Assembly: GCA_018262705.1 (NCBI GenBank)
Contig: JADFDQ010000012.1
Span: forward strand, 1-64,000
Direction: 5' to 3'
DNA length: 64,000 bases
DNA from: Xanthomonas sp.
Lineage (GTDB): Bacteria; Pseudomonadota; Gammaproteobacteria; Xanthomonadales; Xanthomonadaceae
Shown here: piece by piece, positions 17,624 through 25,209 of the stretch
Layout: the number at the start of each line of letters is the position of its first letter
How positions within the stretch are numbered: the first letter of the stretch is position 1
The notes under the pieces: model-generated
The model's input: the letters and a program-made list of their open reading frames with translations, nothing else
Databases searched by the model: none
Told to the model about the DNA's origin: nothing
Made by a program: the position numbers and the translations under genes

Positions 17624-17804
17624 TGGTCGGCAGGCGGTGTTCGCGACACGCCGTGAATACCCGCTTCGCGGGGCCGGCCCGCCGCAGCGCGGCGGGCGTT
17701 CGGAGCCGCGCGAAGCAATGCTTCGTGAGCATGCGGCCCTCGCCCATGTAGGCTCATCGGCGACGTCCCTGTCGCCGATGGTCGCGAACACCGCCTGCCG
17801 ACCA
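17624..17804. repeat. Palindromic element A (24-bp arms, conserved one-sided core)
   Basis: Perfect 24-bp inverted arms (17624-17647 and 17781-17804) bracket 133 bases. The core runs from GACACGCCGTGAATAC (17645-17660), through a roughly 83-base insert holding small hairpins (17661-17671, 17677-17697, 17712-17724), to CCATGTAGGCT (17744-17754). A 10-bp hairpin (17755-17764 with 17771-17780) abuts the right arm. The same core words flank an apical hairpin in the element at 63297-63400, whose arms are unrelated in sequence. The element fills the 218-bp gap between dapD and the ArsC/Spx-like gene; no gene lies in it. Confidence 0.75.
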
Positions 17805-17824
17805 TTCCCATGGATATTTTTCGC

Positions 17825-18181
17825 ATGACCATCCTTTACGGCCTGAAAAACTGCGACACCTGCAAGAAAGCACAAAACTGGCTCAAACGTTTTGGCGTGG
17901 ACTACACCTTCGTGGATTACCGCGACCAGCGGCAGTCGCCGGAGACGCTGCTGGCATGGAAAGACGCCGTGGGCGGTTGGGAGGCGCTGATCAACAAATC
18001 CTCGACGACCTGGCGCGAGCTTGCGCCGCAGCGCAAAACACCGGGCAGCGATGCCGAATGGAAATTGCTGCTGCGCGAATACCCGCAGCTGATTCGGCGG
18101 CCGGTGGTGGTGATGGCCGATGGCCGCGTGTCGCAGGGCTTTTCCGACAACGGCTTCAAGAAGCTGTTTGGAATACTGTAG
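17825..18181 (+). CDS. ArsC/Spx (YffB)-family thioredoxin-fold protein
   Basis: This small thioredoxin-fold protein belongs to the arsenate reductase ArsC / Spx superfamily, closest in look to YffB. The 118-residue product starts [20 protein letters not shown], with a CxxC pair at residues 10 and 13 where ArsC has the catalytic cysteine. The cis-Pro loop RRPVVV and the C-terminal [11 protein letters not shown] follow. YffB-type proteins probably handle glutathione or thiol redox; a role in arsenate resistance is not implied. The upstream ATG at 17810 would add MDIFR. The stop codon lies inside the left arm of a 25-bp palindrome. Confidence 0.85.
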   Translation: MTILYGLKNCDTCKKAQNWLKRFGVDYTFVDYRDQRQSPETLLAWKDAVGGWEALINKSSTTWRELAPQRKTPGSDAEWKLLLREYPQLIRRPVVVMADGRVSQGFSDNGFKKLFGIL

Positions 18182-18242
18182 GAGCGCACCTTGGGGCGCG
18201 ACGGCACGCATCAATCGGTCGCGCCCCAAGGTGCGCTCCTAC
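18178..18242. repeat. REP-type palindrome with perfect 25-bp arms
   Basis: Arms 18178-18202 and 18218-18242 are perfect inverted copies opening GTAGGAGCGCACCTTGG, with a 15-base loop. The left arm includes the TAG stop of the ArsC/Spx-like gene. GTAGGAGCGCACC-type palindromes are, from general knowledge, frequent intergenic repeats in Xanthomonadaceae. In RNA it would make a very stable terminator-like stem, without a T-tract. Confidence 0.75.
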
Positions 18243-18267
18243 AACAGGCAGTGGGGCATATGAGCAT

Positions 18268-19401
18268 ATGAGCAACGTCCTCCAACTCACCCGCGAACTG
18301 ATCGCGCGCCCCTCTGTGACACCAGACGATGCCGGTTGCCAGCCACTGATCGCGAAGCGCTTGCAAGCGGCGGGGTTTTCCATCGAATCCTTGCGCTTTG
18401 GCGAGGTGGACAATCTTTGGGCCGCCCACGGCAGCGGCGACGGCCCGGTGCTGGTGTTGCTGGGGCATACCGATGTGGTGCCACCGGGCCCGCGTGAAGC
18501 ATGGGCCAGCGATCCCTTCGCCCCCGAGATTCGCGACGGCGTGTTGTACGGGCGCGGTGCGGCCGATATGAAAGGCAGCGTGGCGGCATTTGTGATTGCA
18601 CTGGAACAGTTCGTGGCCGCGCATCCGCAGCACACCGGCACGGTCGCGCTGCTGTTGACCTCCGACGAAGAAGGCGATGCCATCGACGGCGTGCGCAAAG
18701 TGGCCGATGTGTTCCGCACACGCGGCGAGCGCATCGATTGGTGCATCACCGGCGAGCCATCTTCCAAACAAGTGTTGGGCGATTTGCTGCGCGTTGGTCG
18801 GCGCGGCAGTCTGTCGGCCACGCTCAGCGTACGCGGCGTGCAGGGGCATGTGGCGTATCCGGAAAAAGCCTGCAACCCCATCCATCAGGCGCTGCCGGCG
18901 CTGGCCGAATTGGCCGCACGGCAATGGGATCAAGCTTTCGAAACCTTCCCACCCACCAGTCTGCAAATTTCCAACGTCCACGCCGGCACCGGTGCCAATA
19001 ATGTGATTCCGGGCGAGCTGCAAGTGCTGTTCAACCTGCGCTACAACCCGCATTGGACGGCGCAAAAACTCGAGGCCGAATGCGAAGCCGTACTGCGCGC
19101 GCATGCACTTGACTATGCAATCCACTGGCACCGCAGCGGCGAACCGTTCTACACCCCGGAAGGCCCACTGCGCGCTGCTGCGCGTGAAGTGCTTGCAGAG
19201 TTTTCCGGCGCAGCGCCGGAAGAAAGCACCGGCGGCGGCACTTCGGATGCCCGCTTCATTGCGCCATTGGGCGCGCAGTGCATTGAAGTCGGCCCGGTCA
19301 ATGCCAGCATCCACCAAGTGAATGAACAGGTACGGGTTAGCGATTTGCAGCGGTTGCCGGCGTTGTATTTGCAATTGGTGGAGACGTTGTTGGTGGGGTG
19401 A
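18268..19401 (+). CDS. dapE: Succinyl-diaminopimelate desuccinylase
   Basis: DapE is the zinc hydrolase that yields LL-diaminopimelate for lysine and peptidoglycan. The 377-residue M20 peptidase-family protein shows metal and catalytic residues in [10 protein letters not shown] (His), [11 protein letters not shown] (Asp), [11 protein letters not shown] (catalytic Glu pair) and the C-terminal [14 protein letters not shown] 18268 gives the usual start [19 protein letters not shown]. It runs straight into a convergent gene: its stop ends at 19401 and the opposing stop begins at 19402. Confidence 0.96.
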   Translation: MSNVLQLTRELIARPSVTPDDAGCQPLIAKRLQAAGFSIESLRFGEVDNLWAAHGSGDGPVLVLLGHTDVVPPGPREAWASDPFAPEIRDGVLYGRGAADMKGSVAAFVIALEQFVAAHPQHTGTVALLLTSDEEGDAIDGVRKVADVFRTRGERIDWCITGEPSSKQVLGDLLRVGRRGSLSATLSVRGVQGHVAYPEKACNPIHQALPALAELAARQWDQAFETFPPTSLQISNVHAGTGANNVIPGELQVLFNLRYNPHWTAQKLEAECEAVLRAHALDYAIHWHRSGEPFYTPEGPLRAAAREVLAEFSGAAPEESTGGGTSDARFIAPLGAQCIEVGPVNASIHQVNEQVRVSDLQRLPALYLQLVETLLVG

Positions 19402-21768
19402 TCAGCGCGTTGCCGGCAGCAACCTCAACGTGTATTTCACCGGCCCCGGCAGGAACGGTGTGGGGTTGCCCTCCACCCATGCAGCGTGGCCGGCGCCCCA
19501 GAACGGTGACAGCGGGTGGCCGCTCTGGCCGCCGGGCATGTGAAACAAGCCTTTGTCCTCGCGACCGGGTGCGACCACCATCCGTTCGGATGCGCCGAAG
19601 CTGGGTGCGACCACCCGCGGCATGTTGTCGTCGCCGGACAGCGGCTGCGCCGGCATGCACAGCCAGCGCTTGCCGATCGCGGGAAGCGCACCCGCCAGCG
19701 GATGGCAGATCGCAGCGGTGTTGCGCTGTCCCCAGCTGCGCTGCGGCAGCGGGCCTTCTTTCGTCAGCGCCGTTTGCACCTCGGCAGCGGCGTCTTCGAG
19801 CAGCGCGTCCCAACTGGCGTTGCCGCGCGGCAGCAGGTTTTGCGGGCGCTGGGTGACCAGTGGCCAGACCACGCCTTCGAACTGCAGCAGGTTGGGCATG
19901 ACGAAGGCACGGCCGAGGGCAACCCGCGCCGGTGCCGTCAGCCCGTTGGCGATGCGTCTGTGAACTTCCAGCCGCCACGCGCGGACGATGCGGTAGCTCA
20001 CCGACGTCGCGTCGGCGCGATTTTCCCAATGCATGGCGGATGCGTACAGCGCGCGCAGCGCGGGTGTTCGCGCGGCGTTGGCGCGCGATTCCAGCAGGTC
20101 ATGCCAGGGAGAAAGCAGCAGCGCGCGGTCGTCGAGCTGGATCTCCAGAAGATCGCGTTCGCTGAACTGTTGTCGCTGCTGTAGATCGCCGCGAATTTGC
20201 GCCGCGCGTGCGCCGAGCGCATAGCCGCCATCGCCGACCCGACGCAGCGCTTCGCCATCGAGCACGCGTGCGTTGGCGGTCCAAAGCCGGTCGCGCTGCG
20301 GCGAACGCAGCACCGGCGTAGCGCGGGTGCTCATCGGCCACGGCGGGCAATTTTCGACGCGCGGATCTTCGACGCTGTCTGCCAGCGTGCAGGTTGGCGC
20401 GCGCTGCGGAACCGGTCCGAGCAGGCGCCAGGCGATCTGGCCATTGCGGTCGACAACCAGCAGATTCTGCGTCGGCAACGCCACGTCCTGCGCGATCTCC
20501 AGCGCATCGTCGAGGCTTCCGGCTGCAGCGAATCGGGTCAGTCCAAGGTTGATCGCGCCGGGAAGCTGGGCCGCCCAACGCAGCGCCAGCGTGCGGCCGC
20601 CGGCTTCGCGGTGGATGATCGGCCCCCAAGCGGTTTCTTCGACGTTGAGTTGTACCGGCGTTCCATGGGCGACGTCGATTCGCTCGACGTGGCGCGTCAC
20701 TTCGGCGCAGCCGCTGGCAGCGGTCGCGCCGCAAGGCATTTCCAGCTTCCAGTCCATGGTGTCGATGTAGCTGTTGGTGAAGCCCCAGGCGATGCGGCCG
20801 TTGCTGCCGGCGATCACCAGCGGCAGGCCGGGCAGGGTGACGCCCTGCACGTCGATGGTTTGGGCGGGTGCGTTCGGATTCGGGTAACGCAGCCGCGCCC
20901 GGAACCAGATATTGGGCGCACGCAGGGTCAGGTGCATGTCGTTGGCGACGATGGCGCGTCCATCGTCGGTCAGGTTTCCGGCCACCGCGAAATTGTTGCT
21001 GCCCGGTGCGCCGCGAGCTTCCGGTCGTGCGGGTGCGCGGACGTCGGTCGGCAAACGCCGCAGATCGACCTGCTGCGGACCAGGCAGCGTCGCGTCGCCA
21101 ATCGCGGCGCCGGTCAGCGGCGCGTCCCAGCGCGTTCCGGTGCGCGCAAGCAGCGCGTACAGCGCCGGCGGCAGATGCGGGCGCATCCGCCACAGCGCCA
21201 GCGCGTCGGCGTCTTCGCCGCCCTGCAGGTCGAAATACATCGCCATCGCGGCCAGCGGCGTGTCTTCGGCCGTCCACGGCTGCGGCGCTTCGCGCAGCAG
21301 CAGGTAGGGCCAGGGCCGGACGCGCAGCGCGGCCAGTCCGGCATTGACGCCTTCGACGTAGGCATCAAGTTGGGCGCGCTTGTCGCCGGCGATCGCGGGC
21401 AGGTCTTGTTCGACGCGAGCGCGCAGCCGGTGCAGGCGGTGCTGCTTGTCGACGTCGATGGCGGCGAGACCGACCAGCGCCGCCAATTCCCCGGCCGCGC
21501 TGCGCCGCATCAGGTCCATTTCGAAAAAGCGCTCCTGCGCATGCACATAGCCGAGTGCGCGCAGGGCGTCGGATTCGTTTTGCGCGTCGATGGTGACGGT
21601 GCCGTTGGCATCGCGCGTTACGGTGGCTGCTGCCTGCAAGCCCGGCAAGGCGTGCTGGCCATCCAGTGTGGGCAGGCTGCCGCGCAACACGCTATAGACC
21701 GTGACGGACGCGGCCACCAGCAGCAGCAACAATGCAAGCAATCCCCGTTTAAGCCATCGACGCATCAT
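19402..21768 (-). CDS. Penicillin acylase family protein (Ntn-hydrolase)
   Basis: This is a self-processing amidohydrolase of the penicillin G acylase / acyl-homoserine-lactone acylase family; the substrate cannot be told from sequence. From ATG 21768 (AAGG 8 bases upstream) the product is 788 residues. It has an N-terminal membrane or signal helix (LLALLLLLVAASVTVYSVL), an alpha-chain region (YVHAQERFFEMDLMRRSAAG), then GAPGSNNFAV. Cleavage before Ser257 would expose the N-terminal nucleophile, after which NDMHL is typical. A GTG at 21777 would add three residues. It is predicted to act in the periplasm. Confidence 0.88.
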   Translation of the reverse strand: MMRRWLKRGLLALLLLLVAASVTVYSVLRGSLPTLDGQHALPGLQAAATVTRDANGTVTIDAQNESDALRALGYVHAQERFFEMDLMRRSAAGELAALVGLAAIDVDKQHRLHRLRARVEQDLPAIAGDKRAQLDAYVEGVNAGLAALRVRPWPYLLLREAPQPWTAEDTPLAAMAMYFDLQGGEDADALALWRMRPHLPPALYALLARTGTRWDAPLTGAAIGDATLPGPQQVDLRRLPTDVRAPARPEARGAPGSNNFAVAGNLTDDGRAIVANDMHLTLRAPNIWFRARLRYPNPNAPAQTIDVQGVTLPGLPLVIAGSNGRIAWGFTNSYIDTMDWKLEMPCGATAASGCAEVTRHVERIDVAHGTPVQLNVEETAWGPIIHREAGGRTLALRWAAQLPGAINLGLTRFAAAGSLDDALEIAQDVALPTQNLLVVDRNGQIAWRLLGPVPQRAPTCTLADSVEDPRVENCPPWPMSTRATPVLRSPQRDRLWTANARVLDGEALRRVGDGGYALGARAAQIRGDLQQRQQFSERDLLEIQLDDRALLLSPWHDLLESRANAARTPALRALYASAMHWENRADATSVSYRIVRAWRLEVHRRIANGLTAPARVALGRAFVMPNLLQFEGVVWPLVTQRPQNLLPRGNASWDALLEDAAAEVQTALTKEGPLPQRSWGQRNTAAICHPLAGALPAIGKRWLCMPAQPLSGDDNMPRVVAPSFGASERMVVAPGREDKGLFHMPGGQSGHPLSPFWGAGHAAWVEGNPTPFLPGPVKYTLRLLPATR

Positions 21769-21848
21769 GCTATCCACCTTGCTGAGGTCGCAGTTGCATG
21801 AGAAAGCATCGCTTGCGCAAAGGCAAACAAATAGTGCACGATCGCCAC

Positions 21849-21938
21849 ATGTCGTTCGCCCTTGCCAACATTAACAATAATCGCAACCGCAATAATCGCG
21901 GCACGAGACATCGTGCGCGGCAGCGGGCCCGCGCATAG
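21849..21938 (+). CDS. Putative asparagine-rich leader peptide of asnB
   Basis: This 29-codon frame reads MSFALANINNNRNRNNRG and continues to TAG at 21936-21938. Seven of ten codons at 21867-21896 are AAC/AAT (Asn). It lies directly upstream of an intrinsic terminator and then asnB. Leader peptides of attenuated biosynthetic operons are rich in codons for the end product, and asparagine is the AsnB product. ATG 21849 has no clear ribosome site; an in-frame ATG at 21798 with GAGG at 21784-21787 would make it 46 codons. Very short, so coding status is inferred. Confidence 0.7.
   Translation: MSFALANINNNRNRNNRGTRHRARQRARA
21914..21935 (+). promoter_or_regulatory. Leader hairpin between the Asn codons and the terminator
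   Basis: TGCGCGG (21914-21920) pairs with CCGCGCA (21929-21935). GCGGG in its loop (21923-21927) is complementary to CCCGC (21969-21973), the 5' arm of the downstream terminator, so it is the best candidate by eye for part of an antiterminator. The mutually exclusive fold was not computed. Confidence 0.4.
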
Positions 21939-21964
21939 GCAAGGCAAGGCCAGCCGAACTTCCC

Positions 21965-21998
21965 AAGACCCGCATCGCAAGATGCGGGTTTTTTCGTT
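21965..21998 (+). terminator. Intrinsic terminator in the asnB leader (attenuator)
   Basis: CCCGCATC (21969-21976), loop GCAA and GATGCGGG (21981-21988) are followed by six Ts and then CGTTTT. A/T pairs extend the base of the stem to 21965. This is the most canonical Rho-independent terminator in the window. It sits 45-50 bp before the asnB ATG with only the Asn-rich leader frame upstream on this strand, so its likely role is premature termination ahead of asnB. Confidence 0.88.
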
Positions 21999-22038
21999 TT
22001 GTCTCCCGATAACGCTCTCGAAACCAAGGAAACCCGCC

Positions 22039-23742
22039 ATGTGCTCCATCTTCGGAATCTTCAACCTGCAATCCAGTGCGGAAAGCCAGCAACTGCGGCG
22101 CGAAGCCTTGGAACGCTCCGGCCGCCAGCGCCACCGTGGCCCGGATTGGAGCGGGGTGTATGTGGATGCCGGCGCGATCCTTGTGCATGAACGGCTTGCC
22201 ATCGTCGATCCCGCCGGTGGCTCGCAGCCGCTGCTGTCCGACGATGGCCAACTGGTGCTGGCGGTCAATGGCGAGATCTACAATCATCGCGCCCTCAAAG
22301 CCGATCTCACACAAGCCTACGCCTTCCAGACCGAATCCGATTGCGAGGTGATCAACGCGCTGTATCGCGAAGACACGCCGGCTTCCTTCCTCAACCGCTT
22401 GAACGGCATCTTCGCGTTCGCGCTGTGGGACAAGGCCAACGGGCGCGCGCTCATCGCCCGCGATCCGATGGGCGTGGTGCCGCTGTATTGGGGGCACGAT
22501 AAAGAAGGCCGCTTGCGGGTGGCATCGGAAATGAAAGCGTTGGCCGATGATTGTGCGGACGTGGCGCAGTTTCCGCCGGGGCATTGGTTCGATACATCCA
22601 CTGGCGAACTGACCCGGTACTACCAACGGCCGTGGCGCGACTACGCCGCGGTGGAAGGTGCAGAGGTCTCGCTGGCCGAATTGCGCGAAGCGTTCGAAGC
22701 CGCCGTGCATCGCCAGCTGATGACCGACGTGCCGTATGGCGTGTTGTTGTCGGGCGGGCTGGACTCTTCGCTGGTGGCAGCCGTGGCCGCACGTTATGCG
22801 CGGCATCGGGTTGAGGATGGCGACCAAACCGAAGCGTGGTGGCCGCGCTTGCACAGTTTTGCCATCGGCCTGAAAGACTCGCCGGATTTGGCGGCGGCCA
22901 GGATCGCGGCGGAGCAATTGGGCACCGTCCATCACGGCTTCGAATACACCTTCGAAGAAGGTCTTGACGCGCTGCCGGAGGTGATTCGGCATGTCGAAAC
23001 CTATGATGTGACGACCATTCGCGCATCGACGCCGATGTTCCTGCTGGCACGCCGGATCAAAGCGATGGGCGTGAAGATGGTGCTGTCCGGCGAGGGCAGC
23101 GACGAGATTTTTGGCGGCTATTTGTATTTCCACAAAGCGCCCAATGCACGCGAATTTCACGAGGAATTGGTGCGCAAATTGGATGCGCTTTACAACTACG
23201 ACTGCTTGCGCGCCAACAAGTCGATGATGGCCTGGGGGGTGGAGCCACGGGTGCCGTTTCTGGACCGCGAATTTATGGACGTGGCGATGCGCATGGACGC
23301 CGCCCACAAAATGGTGCGCAAAGGCGATGCCGGCCCGCAGCGGATGGAAAAAGGCGTGCTGCGGCAAGCCTTCGAGGGCTATCTGCCGAAGGAAATTTTG
23401 TGGCGGCAAAAAGAGCAATTCAGTGATGGCGTGGGCTACGGCTGGATCGATGGTTTGAAGGCGCACGCCGAAGCGCAAGTGTCGGATCGCGAACTGGCCG
23501 CCGCCGACAAGCGCTTCCCGCACAACCCGCCACAGACCAAGGAGGCGTATTTCTACCGCACGATTTTTGAGCGCCACTACCCCAGCTCGGCGGCGGCCGA
23601 AACCGTGCCCGGTGGCAAGTCGATCGCCTGCTCATCGCCCGCCGCGATTGCCTGGGATGCGAGCTTCGCCACGATGGCCGACCCGTCCGGGCGCGCGGTG
23701 GCGGGGGTGCATGCGCAGGCGGTCGCGAAAGTGGCAGCCTAA
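22039..23742 (+). CDS. asnB: Asparagine synthase (glutamine-hydrolysing)
   Basis: AsnB makes asparagine from aspartate, ATP and glutamine. The 567-residue protein has the N-terminal glutaminase (Ntn) domain with Cys2 exposed after Met removal (MCSIFGIF), RHRGPDWSG, VNGEIYNHRAL and ESDCEVI. The synthetase domain carries the PP-loop SGGLDSSLVAAVAARYA and GEGSDEIFGGYLYF. ATG 22039 is preceded by AAGGAAA. Its stop overlaps the opposing response-regulator stop by four bases. The leader and terminator upstream suggest regulation by asparaginyl-tRNA charging. Confidence 0.97.
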   Translation: MCSIFGIFNLQSSAESQQLRREALERSGRQRHRGPDWSGVYVDAGAILVHERLAIVDPAGGSQPLLSDDGQLVLAVNGEIYNHRALKADLTQAYAFQTESDCEVINALYREDTPASFLNRLNGIFAFALWDKANGRALIARDPMGVVPLYWGHDKEGRLRVASEMKALADDCADVAQFPPGHWFDTSTGELTRYYQRPWRDYAAVEGAEVSLAELREAFEAAVHRQLMTDVPYGVLLSGGLDSSLVAAVAARYARHRVEDGDQTEAWWPRLHSFAIGLKDSPDLAAARIAAEQLGTVHHGFEYTFEEGLDALPEVIRHVETYDVTTIRASTPMFLLARRIKAMGVKMVLSGEGSDEIFGGYLYFHKAPNAREFHEELVRKLDALYNYDCLRANKSMMAWGVEPRVPFLDREFMDVAMRMDAAHKMVRKGDAGPQRMEKGVLRQAFEGYLPKEILWRQKEQFSDGVGYGWIDGLKAHAEAQVSDRELAAADKRFPHNPPQTKEAYFYRTIFERHYPSSAAAETVPGGKSIACSSPAAIAWDASFATMADPSGRAVAGVHAQAVAKVAA

Positions 23743-24395
23743 ATCTGCACCAGACCCAGCCGCGCGGCTTCCAGCGTGGCTTCGGCGCGGCTGTTGACGT
23801 TGAGCTTGCGGTAGATCGACTTGAGATGGTCGGAGACGGTGTGCCGGCTGATTTCGAGCTTCTCGGCCAGTTCCGGAAGCCGGCAGCCCTTGCTGACCAG
23901 CACCAGCACTTCGCGTTCGCGCGCGGTGAGGGTTTCGGCGCCGGGCGTTGGATCGGGATCGATCGGCTGGAAGGCGCGCAGCAGGCGCTTGGCGATCGCC
24001 GGCGACAGCGGCGGTTCGCCGCGCAGGATGCCGTCGAGGGCGGCGGCCAGCCGTTCCTCCGGCTGGTCCTTGAGCAGGTAGCCGTGGGCACCGGCACGCA
24101 GGGCCGGGAACACGTGGGCGTCGTCGCCGAACAATGTGGTGACGACGATGGTGCAGTCGGGGCAGCGCTGCGTGAGCGGGCGGATCAGCGCGGTGCCGTC
24201 GCCGTCCGGCAAGCCGAGATCGATCAGTGCCAGCTGCGGCTGGATGCCGGAATCGAGCAGGCGCCGGGCGTCGCCCAAGGTCGGCGCGTGATCGACGTGA
24301 ATGCCTTCAAAACGCTGTTTGAGCAGCGCGGTCAGCCAGCCTGCGACCTCGGGCAGGTCTTCCAGCAGCAGGGCGCGGGCGGGCATTGCGGTCAT
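23739..24395 (-). CDS. LuxR/NarL-type response regulator
   Basis: This is a two-component transcription regulator, 218 residues long. The receiver domain spans about 1-125, with phosphoacceptor Asp59 in LALIDLGLPDGDG, the acidic LLEDLPE at the start and the switch Lys in GYLLKDQ. The LuxR-type helix-turn-helix is at about 150-215 (LTAREREVLVLVSKG; ISRHTVSDHLKSIYRKLNV). Its ATG overlaps the stop of the sensor kinase gene (ATGA), so the two are a matched pair. The regulated genes are unknown; the pair lies between asnB and the cbb3 assembly genes. Confidence 0.9.
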   Translation of the reverse strand: MTAMPARALLLEDLPEVAGWLTALLKQRFEGIHVDHAPTLGDARRLLDSGIQPQLALIDLGLPDGDGTALIRPLTQRCPDCTIVVTTLFGDDAHVFPALRAGAHGYLLKDQPEERLAAALDGILRGEPPLSPAIAKRLLRAFQPIDPDPTPGAETLTAREREVLVLVSKGCRLPELAEKLEISRHTVSDHLKSIYRKLNVNSRAEATLEAARLGLVQI

Positions 24396-25144
24396 GGCGC
24401 GATGTTCCTGTCTGCCGCGCCTTCCGGGTATCCCGCGCCTGCGGGGGGCAGCGGAAAGCGCAGCTGAACCTTGGTGCCGCCCAGCGTGCCCTGCTGCCAA
24501 TGGATGTCGCCGCGCAGTTCGTCGGCGCGCGAGCGCATGCTGCAGGTGCCGCGCCCGCCGCCGATTCGGGCAGGATCGAAACGGCCGTCGTCGGTGACCT
24601 CGAAAATCAAATCGCTGTCCACTCGCCCGATGACGATCCGCACCTGCGTCGGGCTGGCGTGGCGAATCGCATTGGTCACCGCCTCGCGGCCGATCCGGAA
24701 CAGGTGCATGCCCTGCGCGCGATCCAGCGCCGGATCTGGCAAATCGTCGGCTTGTTTCCAATCCAGGCCGATGCCGCGTGTGCTCAGCCGTTGTTCGATT
24801 TCGTCACGCAACTGGGCCAGCACTTCCAGCAGGGTGCCTTCGATGCCGCGATCGCGGGCGAGGATGGCACGCAAATCCTGAAGGATTTCGCGCACCAGCT
24901 GGCGCTCGCCATCGGGAACGCGGTACAGCAGGGTGAGCAGCGCGCTGCCGACGTCGTCGTGGAGGTCGTCGTAGATGCGCTTGCGCTCCTGTTCGACCGC
25001 CTGAGCGATGGTCAGGCGTTGGCGCAGCGCGTCGAGTTCGGGGGCTGGCGCAGGCACGCCAGCATTGCCTTTTCCGAACAGGCGTGACAACGGGTTGCCG
25101 CTGGTGTTGGCTGAAGAGGGTGCCATCGAGTCTTTTTTTTGCAT
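24392..25144 (-). CDS. Cytoplasmic sensor histidine kinase (HisKA_3 / NarX-DegS type)
   Basis: This is the kinase partner of the adjacent LuxR-type regulator. The 250-residue product has no membrane helix. A short, low-complexity N-terminus leads into the HisKA_3 dimerisation helix with phospho-His62 in RKRIYDDLHDDVG, then the ATPase domain (GREAVTNAIRHA, FEVTDDGRFDP, GGRGTCSMRSRADELRGDI). No sensor domain is visible, so the signal must be cytoplasmic or come through a partner. ATG 25144 is followed at once by a run of eight A, and a second in-frame ATG lies at 25126, so the start is uncertain by six codons. Confidence 0.88.
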   Translation of the reverse strand: MQKKDSMAPSSANTSGNPLSRLFGKGNAGVPAPAPELDALRQRLTIAQAVEQERKRIYDDLHDDVGSALLTLLYRVPDGERQLVREILQDLRAILARDRGIEGTLLEVLAQLRDEIEQRLSTRGIGLDWKQADDLPDPALDRAQGMHLFRIGREAVTNAIRHASPTQVRIVIGRVDSDLIFEVTDDGRFDPARIGGGRGTCSMRSRADELRGDIHWQQGTLGGTKVQLRFPLPPAGAGYPEGAADRNIAP

Positions 25145-25209
25145 CGCTCCGATTGTAGGAGAGATGACGACGTGAGCCATCCTTGCGCGAAAGTGATGGC
25201 AAGGTCGGT

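Noticed and set aside
17825-18181. Arsenate resistance by the ArsC/Spx-like protein
   Set aside because: No ars genes are nearby and the sequence looks like the YffB branch with CxxC, so only the fold family is claimed.
21805-21845. Promoter for the asnB leader
   Set aside because: Several TTGCGC/AAATAG-like words occur but no pair has proper spacing, so no promoter is assigned.
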